Shown piece by piece: positions 27,289 to 37,279 of a stretch of DNA of 64,000 bases. Source of the DNA: Paludibaculum sp. (GTDB lineage Bacteria > Acidobacteriota > Terriglobia > Bryobacterales > Bryobacteraceae); assembly GCA_029973955.1 (NCBI GenBank), contig JARKQJ010000218.1, forward strand, positions 186,001 through 250,000, given 5' to 3'. Within the stretch, counting starts at the first letter, position 1; every line of letters begins with the position of its first letter. A model generated the notes under the pieces. It did not search any database, was not told the origin of the DNA, and was given only the letters and a program-made list of their open reading frames with translations. The position numbers and the translations under genes are program-made.

Positions 27289-27842
27289 TCGGCCGGCGCC
27301 CGGTGCTCCGCCATCGCGTCCAGCAGCGCGGCAGGATCGGAATCGACGAAGATCATCTCTCGATGGGCCGGGTGGATGAAGCTGTCCGCCGCCGCGCGAT
27401 CGCAAAAGGCCAGCAGATGATCGAAGAATCCGTTGACGTTCAGGAGTCCCACCGGCTTGGCATGGAAGCGGAGCTGCGCCCAGGTGAGGATCTCGAACAG
27501 TTCGTCCAGCGTGCCGAAGCCGCCCGGCATGGCGACGAACGCGCCGGCCAATTCGCACATCAGCGCTTTGCGGTCGTGCATGGACTCCACCACGTGCTGC
27601 TCCGTCAGCCGCGTGTGCGCCACTTCCTTCTCCACCAGCGCGCGCGGGATCACGCCGCTGACGTGGCCCCCGGCTCCCAGCACCGTGTCGGCCAGCGCAC
27701 CCATCAGACCCACATGCGCGCCGCCATACACCAGCTTCAGCCCGCGTCCGGCAATCACCCGGCCCATGCCGCGGGCCGCTTCAAAGTAGTGCTCGCCGGC
27801 TCGCGAGCTGGAGCCGCAATAGACACAGATCGAATCGAACAT
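27249..27842 (-). CDS. LOG family protein (nucleoside-5'-monophosphate phosphoribohydrolase-like)
   Basis: A 197-residue Rossmann-fold protein of the LOG/TIGR00730 family, which cleaves nucleoside 5'-monophosphates (or cytokinin ribotides) to base and ribose-5-phosphate. The signature PGGFGTLDELFEILTWAQ is intact, with the upstream RKALM arginine. The start MFDSICVYCGSSS at 27842 matches the family's opening. It converges on and overlaps the adenosine deaminase gene, so purine salvage is a shared theme, though convergent genes are not co-transcribed. Confidence 0.9.
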   Translation of the reverse strand: MFDSICVYCGSSSRAGEHYFEAARGMGRVIAGRGLKLVYGGAHVGLMGALADTVLGAGGHVSGVIPRALVEKEVAHTRLTEQHVVESMHDRKALMCELAGAFVAMPGGFGTLDELFEILTWAQLRFHAKPVGLLNVNGFFDHLLAFCDRAAADSFIHPAHREMIFVDSDPAALLDAMAEHRAPADYKVWLAKGRSKA

Positions 27843-27885
27843 GCTCACTTGAGAATCCCACACGGTGCCGGCCGTGCTTGCCCGC

Positions 27886-29658
27886 TTATTGCGGAGGCAG
27901 GTTCAGCGCCCGCCGCGCCGCGCGCGCCACCTGCGGATCCGCGTCCCCGGCCAGCGGTTTCACGAGATCCAGCGCCCCGCCGCTCTTCAGGTCGTAGACC
28001 AGCGTCAGCCGTTCGGCCGGTGTCAGTGCACCTGACGGCGGCACGCGCCCCTGGCTCCATCGCGATCGGTAGTAACCCGCGCCGCGCGCATTCGGCAGGA
28101 TCCACGCCGGGCACGCCCGCAGCGGAACCTCCTTCCGCTCCGTGTCCACCACCGTGCAGCCGTGAGCCGCGTCGGTGCGCCAGCACACCGGGATCGTCCA
28201 AGGCTGCTTGCCGCCGCTCTGCGAGAGTACCAGCGCGGGTTTGGCGCCGGGCTCGCAGCGTGCTTCCGCGGATACCTCTGGGATGCCCGTGCGGTTCAGA
28301 AAGCTTTCAAGCACTGGAGCGGCCGCCGGCGGCAACACCGCCTGCAGGTCGGAGAGCGATGCGGTTCCATCGGCGTGCCCTTTCAGGTATGCGCGCAACT
28401 CGGATTGAAAGCGCTTCGGCCCCAGCCACTCTTCCAGCATCAGCAGCACAGCCCCCGCCTTCTGATAAACAAACTGGCTGTATGCTCCGCGCAGGGCGTT
28501 GCGGTCCGGCATCTCCAGCCGCACGGGCCGCGTGCGCGGACCGGCATCGGCACCCATCATCCGCTCACGCGCCTGGATCGCGTTCAGGTTGCGCAGAGCC
28601 GGCGGCCGCTCCTGGTCCATCATGCGCGCCGCCAGCCAGGTGGCAAAACCTTCGCTCAGCCACACGTCCTTCCACGTGCTCTGCGTCACCAGGTTGCCGA
28701 ACCACTGGTGCACGAGTTCGTGCGTCATCAGGCCGCGGAGCGCGCGCCGCCGGTCGTCGTTGTCACCCTCCGGCGTCAACAGCAGCGAGGAGCTGAGGTA
28801 TGTGATCAGGCCCGGGTTCTCCACTGCTCCAAAGGCGCCCTCGGGCAGTGCGATGTGATCCAGCTTGCGCCACGGATAGGCGATGCCCGTGTAGTCTTCC
28901 AGCCGCCGCAGCACCGTGTCCGTGATCTCTGTGGCGTAGAGCCCGGTTGCGGCTTGGCCCCGCGGCGTAATGGTTCGTACAGGGATGCGCTTCCGCCCGG
29001 CGCGCGCCGCCGCGGTGACATCGAAGGGCCCCACCGCGAAAGCCGTCACCTCGGCGGGCAGCAGTTGGGTCTGCTCGAAGTGCACCGTCTTCCAGCCACT
29101 CTCTTCCGTGGTCTCAGAGGTAGCCGGAGCGTTTGTGAACGCCTGCAACGCCGCCGGCACACGCAGGTGGAACTGCCAGGTGGACTTGAACCGCGGTTCG
29201 TCAAAGCACGGAAACGCCCGGCGCGCCTCGATCGGCGTGAACGTCGTGAAGAGATACCACTGGTTCGCCACCTGACGGCGGTATGGCCCGTCGAGAGACC
29301 TGTCGTTCATCCGGCCGGAGAAGCGCAGGCGCAGCACGGCCGGCCCGGGCGGAACTGGCGACGGGGTCTCCAGCGCCACGAACTCGTCGTCCACAGGGGT
29401 GGCCTGCGCTGCCAGCACCACCGAACCGGCCTGGACGCTGGCCTCCTCGATGCTGAGCCCCTTCGCGTTGAGCCAAAGACGCGCACTGGCTTCACTCAGC
29501 CGTACTTGGATCTCGACCGAGCCCGAGAAGACCGGCGTCGCCGGATCGAGTGTGAGCGAGACCTGACAGGAGACCGGCCGCACGGTGTCCGGCAGTCGGA
29601 AGCCCGGCGGTGCCTGCAAGGCGGCCAGCAGGAACAGCGCGGCGGGGGCGGAGAGCAT
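27886..29658 (-). CDS. exported M1-family metallopeptidase
   Basis: A 590-residue zinc aminopeptidase of the M1 family with a signal peptide (MLSAPAALFLLAALQAPP). The exopeptidase motif appears as GAVENPG (usual GAMEN). The zinc site HELVHQWFGN is near residue 310, with the third ligand Glu in LSEGFATWLA. A HEAT-like helical C-terminus is shortened compared with PepN. It probably degrades peptides in the periplasm. It is divergent from the VWA gene (61 bp between starts) and lies 43 bp upstream of the LOG gene on the same strand. Confidence 0.9.
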   Translation of the reverse strand: MLSAPAALFLLAALQAPPGFRLPDTVRPVSCQVSLTLDPATPVFSGSVEIQVRLSEASARLWLNAKGLSIEEASVQAGSVVLAAQATPVDDEFVALETPSPVPPGPAVLRLRFSGRMNDRSLDGPYRRQVANQWYLFTTFTPIEARRAFPCFDEPRFKSTWQFHLRVPAALQAFTNAPATSETTEESGWKTVHFEQTQLLPAEVTAFAVGPFDVTAAARAGRKRIPVRTITPRGQAATGLYATEITDTVLRRLEDYTGIAYPWRKLDHIALPEGAFGAVENPGLITYLSSSLLLTPEGDNDDRRRALRGLMTHELVHQWFGNLVTQSTWKDVWLSEGFATWLAARMMDQERPPALRNLNAIQARERMMGADAGPRTRPVRLEMPDRNALRGAYSQFVYQKAGAVLLMLEEWLGPKRFQSELRAYLKGHADGTASLSDLQAVLPPAAAPVLESFLNRTGIPEVSAEARCEPGAKPALVLSQSGGKQPWTIPVCWRTDAAHGCTVVDTERKEVPLRACPAWILPNARGAGYYRSRWSQGRVPPSGALTPAERLTLVYDLKSGGALDLVKPLAGDADPQVARAARRALNLPPQ

Positions 29659-29719
29659 CCCTCTACTTTATTCGTGAATTTCTGGAACGCGCGCCGAGGC
29701 TGGATCGTATGGCCTTCTG

Positions 29720-30607
29720 ATGATGCGGTACATAGTGGCAGTGGTGTGCCTGGGCGGCCTGTGGGCGCAGACCCCGACGTTCCAGACCGGCGTCTCGCAG
29801 GTGCGTGTGGACGTGGAAGTCTTCGATCGCGGCGGCCCCGTGCCCAATCTCGCCGCGCAGCACTTCAAGGTGAAGGACAACGGCCATGAGCAGAAGGTGG
29901 TCCACGTCACCCAGAACGAAGAACCCCTCGACGTGATCCTCGTCTTCGACACCAGCGGCAGCATGAAGAAGACGGTGGAGAACGTGGCCGCCACGGCGCG
30001 CAAGTCTCTGGGCCAGTTGCGCCAGGGCGACCGGGTCAGCGTCATGACCTTCGCCAGTCGCCCACGGCTGCTCTCCGGCTTCACCGAAGACATGCTGGCC
30101 GTCCAGACCACCATCGAACGTGACATCCTCGATGAGCCCTTCGAGGGCGCCACGCGCATCTGGGACGCCAGCTACGAATCAGGCCGCGTGCACTTCCGCC
30201 AGGGGCGCAGCGGCCGCCGCCGTGCCGTCGTCATGATTACCGACAACCTCGGCCAGAAGGGTAAGCGCGACGACGACGAGGCTTTGGAAGCACTGTGGGA
30301 AGCCGATGCCGTTCTCTGCGCAGTAGTCATCGGCAACCCCGAATTCGAACGGCGCGAGCGCCACGTGATTCACGTGGACAAGATCGTTCGCGAAACCGGC
30401 GGCGGCCTCATCTTCTCAGACGATCCCGGCGAGGCCTTTCAGAAGATGATCCAGCGCATCCGCAGCCGCTACTCGGTCTACTACGAGCAGCCGAAGGGCA
30501 AGGGCGGCGAGTTCCGCAATGTGAAAGTGGAGCTGCAGGGCGAGGCAAAGAAACTCTACCCCGATGCGCGCGTCAACGCCCGCAAGGGCTACCGCCTGCC
30601 GGATTGA
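29720..30607 (+). CDS. exported VWA-domain protein (Acidobacterial type)
   Basis: A 295-residue protein with a signal peptide (YIVAVVCLGGLWAQT) and a von Willebrand A domain. The MIDAS metal site is ILVFDTSGSM. Before it lies the short beta region VRVDVEVFDRGGPVPNLAA, which precedes the VWA domain in the secreted VWFA-related proteins abundant in Acidobacteria. Its role is probably adhesion or protein contact outside the inner membrane; the ligand is unknown. An ATG one codon downstream is an alternative start. Its end overlaps a convergent membrane-protein gene by 19 bp. Confidence 0.85.
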   Translation: MMRYIVAVVCLGGLWAQTPTFQTGVSQVRVDVEVFDRGGPVPNLAAQHFKVKDNGHEQKVVHVTQNEEPLDVILVFDTSGSMKKTVENVAATARKSLGQLRQGDRVSVMTFASRPRLLSGFTEDMLAVQTTIERDILDEPFEGATRIWDASYESGRVHFRQGRSGRRRAVVMITDNLGQKGKRDDDEALEALWEADAVLCAVVIGNPEFERRERHVIHVDKIVRETGGGLIFSDDPGEAFQKMIQRIRSRYSVYYEQPKGKGGEFRNVKVELQGEAKKLYPDARVNARKGYRLPD

Positions 30608-30954
30608 TCACTCCGCGCCAGCGTGCGCTTCAGCAGCAGGTCCGCCAGGTAAAGCAATGCCGGCACGCTCATCAGGGCCACAATCGAGTAGTTCCTGAAG
30701 TGAATGAGCACGGTGAAAGCGGCCAGCGCGGCCAGCGACAATAGCGCCCCCTCCAGTTCCCACTTCAAGGCCAGCAGCGGCGAGAGGCACGCCGTCGCGC
30801 ACAACGCGATGCCCAGCCATTCGATGAACCGCGCCGGCGGTCCCGAATGCGGATTGACGAACTCGCGCGCCGCTATCGCCAGAAATCCGCCCGCAATCAC
30901 CAGCGTGGCCAGGCGGGGCAGCCACCGGAAGTGCTTCACCACGGCTTCGTGCAT
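30589..30954 (-). CDS. small four-helix membrane protein, unknown function
   Basis: A 121-residue protein with about four hydrophobic helices (LATLVIAGGFLAIAA, FIEWLGIALCATACLSPLLA, ALLSLAALAAFTVLI, IVALMSVPALLYLADLLL) and a charged C-terminus. A GAGGG ribosome-binding site precedes the ATG at 30954, which supports this start over longer frames. No family is recognised. It converges on the VWA gene and is divergent from the GH106-like gene. Confidence 0.65.
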   Translation of the reverse strand: MHEAVVKHFRWLPRLATLVIAGGFLAIAAREFVNPHSGPPARFIEWLGIALCATACLSPLLALKWELEGALLSLAALAAFTVLIHFRNYSIVALMSVPALLYLADLLLKRTLARSDQSGRR

Positions 30955-31088
30955 GGTTTCCCTCTGGCCCCAGCATGGGCGCGAAGCGGCGGCGCGGCAA
31001 CTCCCGGGCGATGAACGGCGCGCTGGGCCCATGAGCGGCGGAAGCGCGGGATAGAATGGTGGGCGATTCCGGTAGGAGGTTGTCCGAA

Positions 31089-34079
31089 ATGAAATCAGCT
31101 GCGGCGATACTCTTCGCCTGCTCGATGTGGGCGGGTGCGCAGGCTCTCGATGGTTCCGCTCAGGTGATCGCGAAGTTCGCGAAGCCGCCCGCGGCTTACA
31201 GTACGCTGCCGTTCTTCGTGTGGAACGGCGAACTGAGCGAGAAGGAGATCGACCGCGTCATCTCCGATTACGCCTCCCAGAATGTCCAGGGCTTCTTCAT
31301 CCATCCGCGGCCCGGCCTCATCACGCCTTACCTCACCGAGCGCTGGTTTCAGTTGATCCGCTACACCGTAGACCAGGCGAAGAAGCGTGGCATGGTCGTC
31401 TGGCTCTACGACGAAAACTCGTACCCCAGCGGCTTCGCCGGCGGCCACGTGCCGGCCGAGATGCCGGAGTCTTACAACCAGGGGCAGGCCCTGGTGGTCC
31501 GCGAATCCGGCCCTTGTTTCATCCTCCTGCGCCGTACCGCCGGCGGCTTTGAAGACGTCACCGGCAAGGCCCAGCCCGGCCCCGGCACTTACTGCTTCGG
31601 CGTGGAGCAGTACCCCGCGCGCGGCTGGAACGCCGGCTTCCCTTATGTCGACCTCCTCAAGCCCGGCGTCACTCAGAAGTTCATCGACGTCACCATGCGC
31701 GGTTACGAGAAGGCGCTCGGCGCCGACTTCGGCGGCATCGTCCCCGGCATCTTCACCGACGAGCCCAACATCAACCCGCCTGGCCGCCAGTCCATCAAGT
31801 ACACGCCCGATCTCTTCGAGCAGTTCCACCAGCGCTGGGGCTATGACCTGAAAGTGAACCTGCCTCTGCTCTACGAAGAGACCGGCGACTGGAAGACCCT
31901 CCGCCACAACTACTACGCCACGTTGCTGGACCTCTTCATCGAACGCTGGTCCAAACCCTGGCACGAATACACCGAAAAGAAAAAGGTCGCCTGGACCGGC
32001 CATTACTGGGAGCACGGCTGGCCGAATCCCATCGAAGGCCCCGACAACATGGCCATGTACGCCTGGCATCAGGTGCCGGCCATCGATATGCTCTTTAACC
32101 AGTTCAACGAAGGCGTCAACGCGCAGTTCGGCAATGTGCGCAGCGTGAAGGAACTGGCGAGCGTCGCCAATCAGTTCGGCCGCAAGCGGACCCTCAGCGA
32201 GACCTACGGCGGCGGCGGTTGGGAGCTGCGCTTCGAAGACATGAAGCGGCTTGGCGACTGGCAGGCCGTGCTCGGCGTCAACATGGTGAACCAGCACCTC
32301 TCCTTCCAGACCATCGCCGGCGCGCGCAAATACGACTACCCGCAGTCCTTCACCTACCACACGCCCTGGTGGAGTCAGTACCACGTGCAGGCCACATACT
32401 TCCAGCGGCTCTCCTGGGCGCTCGCGCAGGGCGAGCAGGTCAATCACATCCTGATCTTTGAGCCGACCACCTCCGCCTGGATGTACGCCGGGCCCAAGGC
32501 CAACGCGCGCATGAAAGAGATTGGCGCCGAGTTCCAGACCTACATCACCGACCTCGAACACCGCCAGGTGGAATACGATCTCGCCAGCGAGAACATCGTC
32601 AAGGACCACGGCAAGGTGGCCGGCAAGACGTTCGTCGTCGGTAAGCGCACCTATGACGTCGTCGTGCTACCGCCGGGCACGGAGAATGTTGACGCCGCTA
32701 CCGCGAAACTCCTGACGCAGTACCTCTCTGCCGGCGGCAAGCTGATCTCGCTCGGCGCCGAAAGCCTGAGTGTCGACGGCAAGCCCGGCGCGCTCATCGT
32801 GAAGCGCAATGCGGAAACGCTCGAGAACCCCCAGTTCTCACAGAAGACCGGCGACCTGCTCTTCCATCAGCGCCGCAAGCTGGCCGACGGTGAACTCTGG
32901 TTCTTCGCGAACTCGAGTCTCGAACAGACGGCCTCGGCCAAGGTCAAACTCACCGGCCGTTCGCTGGTGAAGTTGGACCTGCTCACCGGCGCCACCGCCC
33001 CCTACCCCGCCTCGATGGAGAACGGCGCCATGGTGCTGAACCTCGAACTCGCGCCCGCCGGCAGCCTGCTGCTGATCGCGAAGAACTCCGCCGGGCCGGC
33101 CGCCAGGCCCGCCGCGGCGAAGCAGGAGACCGTGCTCGCCGGCGGCGCGCTGGAAGTGCTCCGCACGCTGCCCAACTCCGTGCGCATCGACTACTGCGAC
33201 CTCAAGCTCAACGGCCAGACCGAGAAGGACGTCTACTTCTACCTCGCGCAGGACAAGGTCTTCAAGGCCCACGGCTTCAAGGATGGCAACCCCTGGAACA
33301 CCGCCGTGCAGTTCAAATCCAATACGCTCGATCGCGACAGGTTCGAGCCCGGCACCGGCTTCGAAGCGACGTACTGGTTCGACGTGGACGGCGGGCTGAA
33401 GACCGCTGGCCTGCAAGCCGTCGTCGAGCGGCCCGCGCTCTACGAGGTCACCGTCAACGGCGCGCCCGCCACGCACAAGCCGGGCGAGTGGTGGCTCGAC
33501 GTGGACTTCGGCAGCTACGACATCGGCGCGCTGGTGAAGCCCGGCCGTAACTCGATCACCGTCACCGCCAGGAAGATGTCCGTGCACGCCGAACTCGAGC
33601 CTATCTATCTCGTGGGCGACTTCTCCGCCATCCCGGCCGAGCGCGGCTTCAAGCTGGCCGCGCCTTCCGCGTTGAAAACCGGCGCGTGGAAGACGCAAGG
33701 CTTGCCCTTCTACGGCCACACGGTCTCCTACGCGAAGACCTACAAACTGCGCCAGGGCGGCTCCTACAAAGTGAAGCTCGGCCAGTGGGCCGGCACCGTG
33801 GCCGAGGTGAAGGTGAACGGCAAGTCCGCCGGCATCATCGGCGCCCAGCCCTACGAACTGGAGGTCGGCTCGCTGGTGAAGTCCGGTGAGAACAAGGTGG
33901 AAGTCGTGGTCTACGGTTCGCTCAAGAACACGCTGGGCCCACACCACGGCAAGATCAACCGCGGGATTACGGGGCCCTTCAGTTTTCGCAACGCGCCCGC
34001 GCGGATGCCCGCCGGCCGCGAATACGATCAGCTCGACTATGGCCTGATGGAAGAGTTCCAGCTGGCCGAACTCAAGTAG
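31089..34079 (+). CDS. exported GH106-like glycoside hydrolase (alpha-L-rhamnosidase type)
   Basis: A 996-residue exported protein. The signal peptide is MKSAAAILFACSMWAGAQA. The start is fixed by a strong AGGAGG at 31074-31079, nine bases before the ATG. The catalytic barrel opens with FFVWNGELSEKEIDRVISDY and contains GFFIHPRPG and WLYDENSYPSGFAGG, features of the large alpha-L-rhamnosidase-like GH106 group. The C-terminal third has beta-sandwich or carbohydrate-binding features with a jelly-roll GH2-like piece. It probably removes a sugar from plant or microbial glycans outside the cytoplasm. The downstream Gfo/Idh and ThuA genes on the other strand are also sugar-linked. Substrate is inferred from resemblance. 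Confidence 0.8.
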   Translation: MKSAAAILFACSMWAGAQALDGSAQVIAKFAKPPAAYSTLPFFVWNGELSEKEIDRVISDYASQNVQGFFIHPRPGLITPYLTERWFQLIRYTVDQAKKRGMVVWLYDENSYPSGFAGGHVPAEMPESYNQGQALVVRESGPCFILLRRTAGGFEDVTGKAQPGPGTYCFGVEQYPARGWNAGFPYVDLLKPGVTQKFIDVTMRGYEKALGADFGGIVPGIFTDEPNINPPGRQSIKYTPDLFEQFHQRWGYDLKVNLPLLYEETGDWKTLRHNYYATLLDLFIERWSKPWHEYTEKKKVAWTGHYWEHGWPNPIEGPDNMAMYAWHQVPAIDMLFNQFNEGVNAQFGNVRSVKELASVANQFGRKRTLSETYGGGGWELRFEDMKRLGDWQAVLGVNMVNQHLSFQTIAGARKYDYPQSFTYHTPWWSQYHVQATYFQRLSWALAQGEQVNHILIFEPTTSAWMYAGPKANARMKEIGAEFQTYITDLEHRQVEYDLASENIVKDHGKVAGKTFVVGKRTYDVVVLPPGTENVDAATAKLLTQYLSAGGKLISLGAESLSVDGKPGALIVKRNAETLENPQFSQKTGDLLFHQRRKLADGELWFFANSSLEQTASAKVKLTGRSLVKLDLLTGATAPYPASMENGAMVLNLELAPAGSLLLIAKNSAGPAARPAAAKQETVLAGGALEVLRTLPNSVRIDYCDLKLNGQTEKDVYFYLAQDKVFKAHGFKDGNPWNTAVQFKSNTLDRDRFEPGTGFEATYWFDVDGGLKTAGLQAVVERPALYEVTVNGAPATHKPGEWWLDVDFGSYDIGALVKPGRNSITVTARKMSVHAELEPIYLVGDFSAIPAERGFKLAAPSALKTGAWKTQGLPFYGHTVSYAKTYKLRQGGSYKVKLGQWAGTVAEVKVNGKSAGIIGAQPYELEVGSLVKSGENKVEVVVYGSLKNTLGPHHGKINRGITGPFSFRNAPARMPAGREYDQLDYGLMEEFQLAELK

Positions 34080-34084
34080 CGCCC

Positions 34085-34129
34085 GGGACGGTCGTCTGTG
34101 TCCCCGCGTGGACACAGCGCGACCGTCCC
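34085..34129. terminator. long two-part hairpin between convergent genes
   Basis: An imperfect palindrome between the ends of the GH106-like and Gfo/Idh genes. The outer stem is 10 bp (34085-34094 with 34120-34129) and the inner stem 7 bp (34097-34103 with 34110-34116). It is a good candidate for a bidirectional terminator, though no T-run follows. It also resembles REP-like palindromes. Confidence 0.6.
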
Positions 34130-34139
34130 CTGCACTTCC

Positions 34140-35693
<1,554 letters not shown>

Positions 35694-35709
35694 GGTTTGA
35701 ACTTTCTGG

Positions 35710-36663
35710 CTATTTCTTGGCGGCGGGGCGCGGACGGCCGCCGGGTGAGGTCCATCCGGCGGGCGGATTGTAGTCGGCGCGCATGCTGGGCTTGTCGGCG
35801 GAGGGGAAGTCCGCCGGGACTTTCTGGGTCACCTTTCCGCTCGCGGTCCATTCCACGCCGCGCTGGTAAGTGGCGATGAAGCCCACGCAGTTGAGCGCCG
35901 CGATGTCGTGGCCCAGAACAGTGTGGAAGACGCGGCCCTTGCCGTACTTCAGCACCATCAGGATCGGCTCGTCGCGGCCGGTGCCTTTGTTGGCGGGATC
36001 GCTGAACGCTGTGGAGAGGACGGTCATGTTCTCGCCCGGGCCGCGCAGCGTGGCGTAGAGTTCGTCGGGCACGTGCATCCACTCTTTGGGCAGGCCCTTG
36101 GTGATGGGGTGGTCGGTCACCCGGTTGACGATCTTGAACGCCAGGCGCGCTCCGTGGCTGCCGGCCTTGCCGGGTGTGGTGTCGGAGACCACCTTGCCAT
36201 CCTTGTAATACCAGAGCGGGCCTGACTTCTCGTCACGGCCGCGCCAGCCGCCGATGCCGATCATCTGGTCCCACGCCTGCCACTTCGGGAAGGCGTTGTC
36301 GGCCGCGTGGACGGAGACCAGCCCGCCGCCGTTCTGCATGTAGGCGGCGAAGGAGGCCTTTAACTCGTCGGACCAGCGCTCGTCGGGCACGTCGTAGTTG
36401 GCCACCACCGCCTTGTATTTCTTCCAGTCGGGCTTGAAGTTGGCGAAGTCGCCGCCGGCCGGAGGCGCGGTGACCACGGTGACCTCGAAGATGCCGGCCT
36501 GGTCGAGCATCTTCTTCAGATACGGACTGGTCTCCTGCCAGGCGTGATACGGGCCGCCCTGCTCACCGTCGAGCAGCATGACGGGGATCGGTTTGGCGGC
36601 TTGCGCCGGCGCCGCGCAGAACAGTGCTGCGCCGCAGATGAGGGCGGTGAGGGATTTGTACAT
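35710..36663 (-). CDS. exported ThuA-domain protein
   Basis: A 317-residue protein with a signal peptide (LICGAALFCAAPAQAAKP) and a ThuA-like domain, a glutamine-amidotransferase-like fold named for trehalose utilisation. Landmarks are VMLLDGEQGGPYHAW, GGGLVSVHAADNAF and GKGRVFHTVLGHD. The biochemical activity of ThuA domains is not settled; family members accompany sugar oxidoreductases, as here. It is the first gene of the ThuA/Gfo-Idh pair. The 99 bp upstream hold no other gene that I can see. Confidence 0.88.
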   Translation of the reverse strand: MYKSLTALICGAALFCAAPAQAAKPIPVMLLDGEQGGPYHAWQETSPYLKKMLDQAGIFEVTVVTAPPAGGDFANFKPDWKKYKAVVANYDVPDERWSDELKASFAAYMQNGGGLVSVHAADNAFPKWQAWDQMIGIGGWRGRDEKSGPLWYYKDGKVVSDTTPGKAGSHGARLAFKIVNRVTDHPITKGLPKEWMHVPDELYATLRGPGENMTVLSTAFSDPANKGTGRDEPILMVLKYGKGRVFHTVLGHDIAALNCVGFIATYQRGVEWTASGKVTQKVPADFPSADKPSMRADYNPPAGWTSPGGRPRPAAKK

Positions 36664-36762
36664 GAGGACTCCAATTCTCGCGGACGATGTCTCGCAGACG
36701 ATTGTATCCGCTACACGCGCGCGATGTGAGTCCAGCTTGTGCGGCGAACTCGCGCCGCGAGC

Positions 36763-37227
36763 CTACTGCTTGTCGAAGACGATCTTCTGATCCATCTCGC
36801 CCCTCGGGCTGGCCCAGTGGCGCTGGATGGTGAGCGTCTTGCCGTCGGGCGAGAGCGTCCACTTGTCTTTCAGCGTGAAGTCGTTATCGCCGAACTGGCC
36901 CTTCGTCTCGAAAAGCAACGTCTCTTCCTCCCACTTCAGCACGCTCTTCATCGGGTTGGGGCCGAACTGGTTGGTGCACTCTTTGCCGTCGGTGGTGTAG
37001 GAGGACTCCATATTGAAGTCGCCGTTGTCGGTGGACATCTTGCTGGCGAGCTTCAGCGAGGGCTCTTCGTGCGTGATCTTCTGGGTCCAGCCGGATGGGG
37101 CGGGGAACTGGCCGAATTCGCTCTTGGAGCTGTTCATCTTCCAGTCGCCGGCAAAGTTGGGCTTGGCCGGCGCGGCGAGCGCGAAGAGTGAGATGAGGGC
37201 GAGCAGGTGGGTGGTGCGGCGTAGCAT
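36763..37227 (-). CDS. small exported lipocalin-like protein, unknown function
   Basis: A 154-residue protein with a signal peptide (LLALISLFALAAPA). The mature part opens KPNFAGDWKMNSSKSEFG and is beta-rich with repeated strand-turn patterns, typical of a family of secreted lipocalin-like proteins in Acidobacteria. No activity is known. The ATG at 37227 follows an AAGGAG ribosome-binding site. It lies 52 bp downstream of the DedA-rhodanese stop on the same strand. Confidence 0.65.
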   Translation of the reverse strand: MLRRTTHLLALISLFALAAPAKPNFAGDWKMNSSKSEFGQFPAPSGWTQKITHEEPSLKLASKMSTDNGDFNMESSYTTDGKECTNQFGPNPMKSVLKWEEETLLFETKGQFGDNDFTLKDKWTLSPDGKTLTIQRHWASPRGEMDQKIVFDKQ

Positions 37228-37279
37228 GAGGAAACTCCTTTCCACTGGGAAAGTGGCTCCAGATAGCATACGCCAGAGT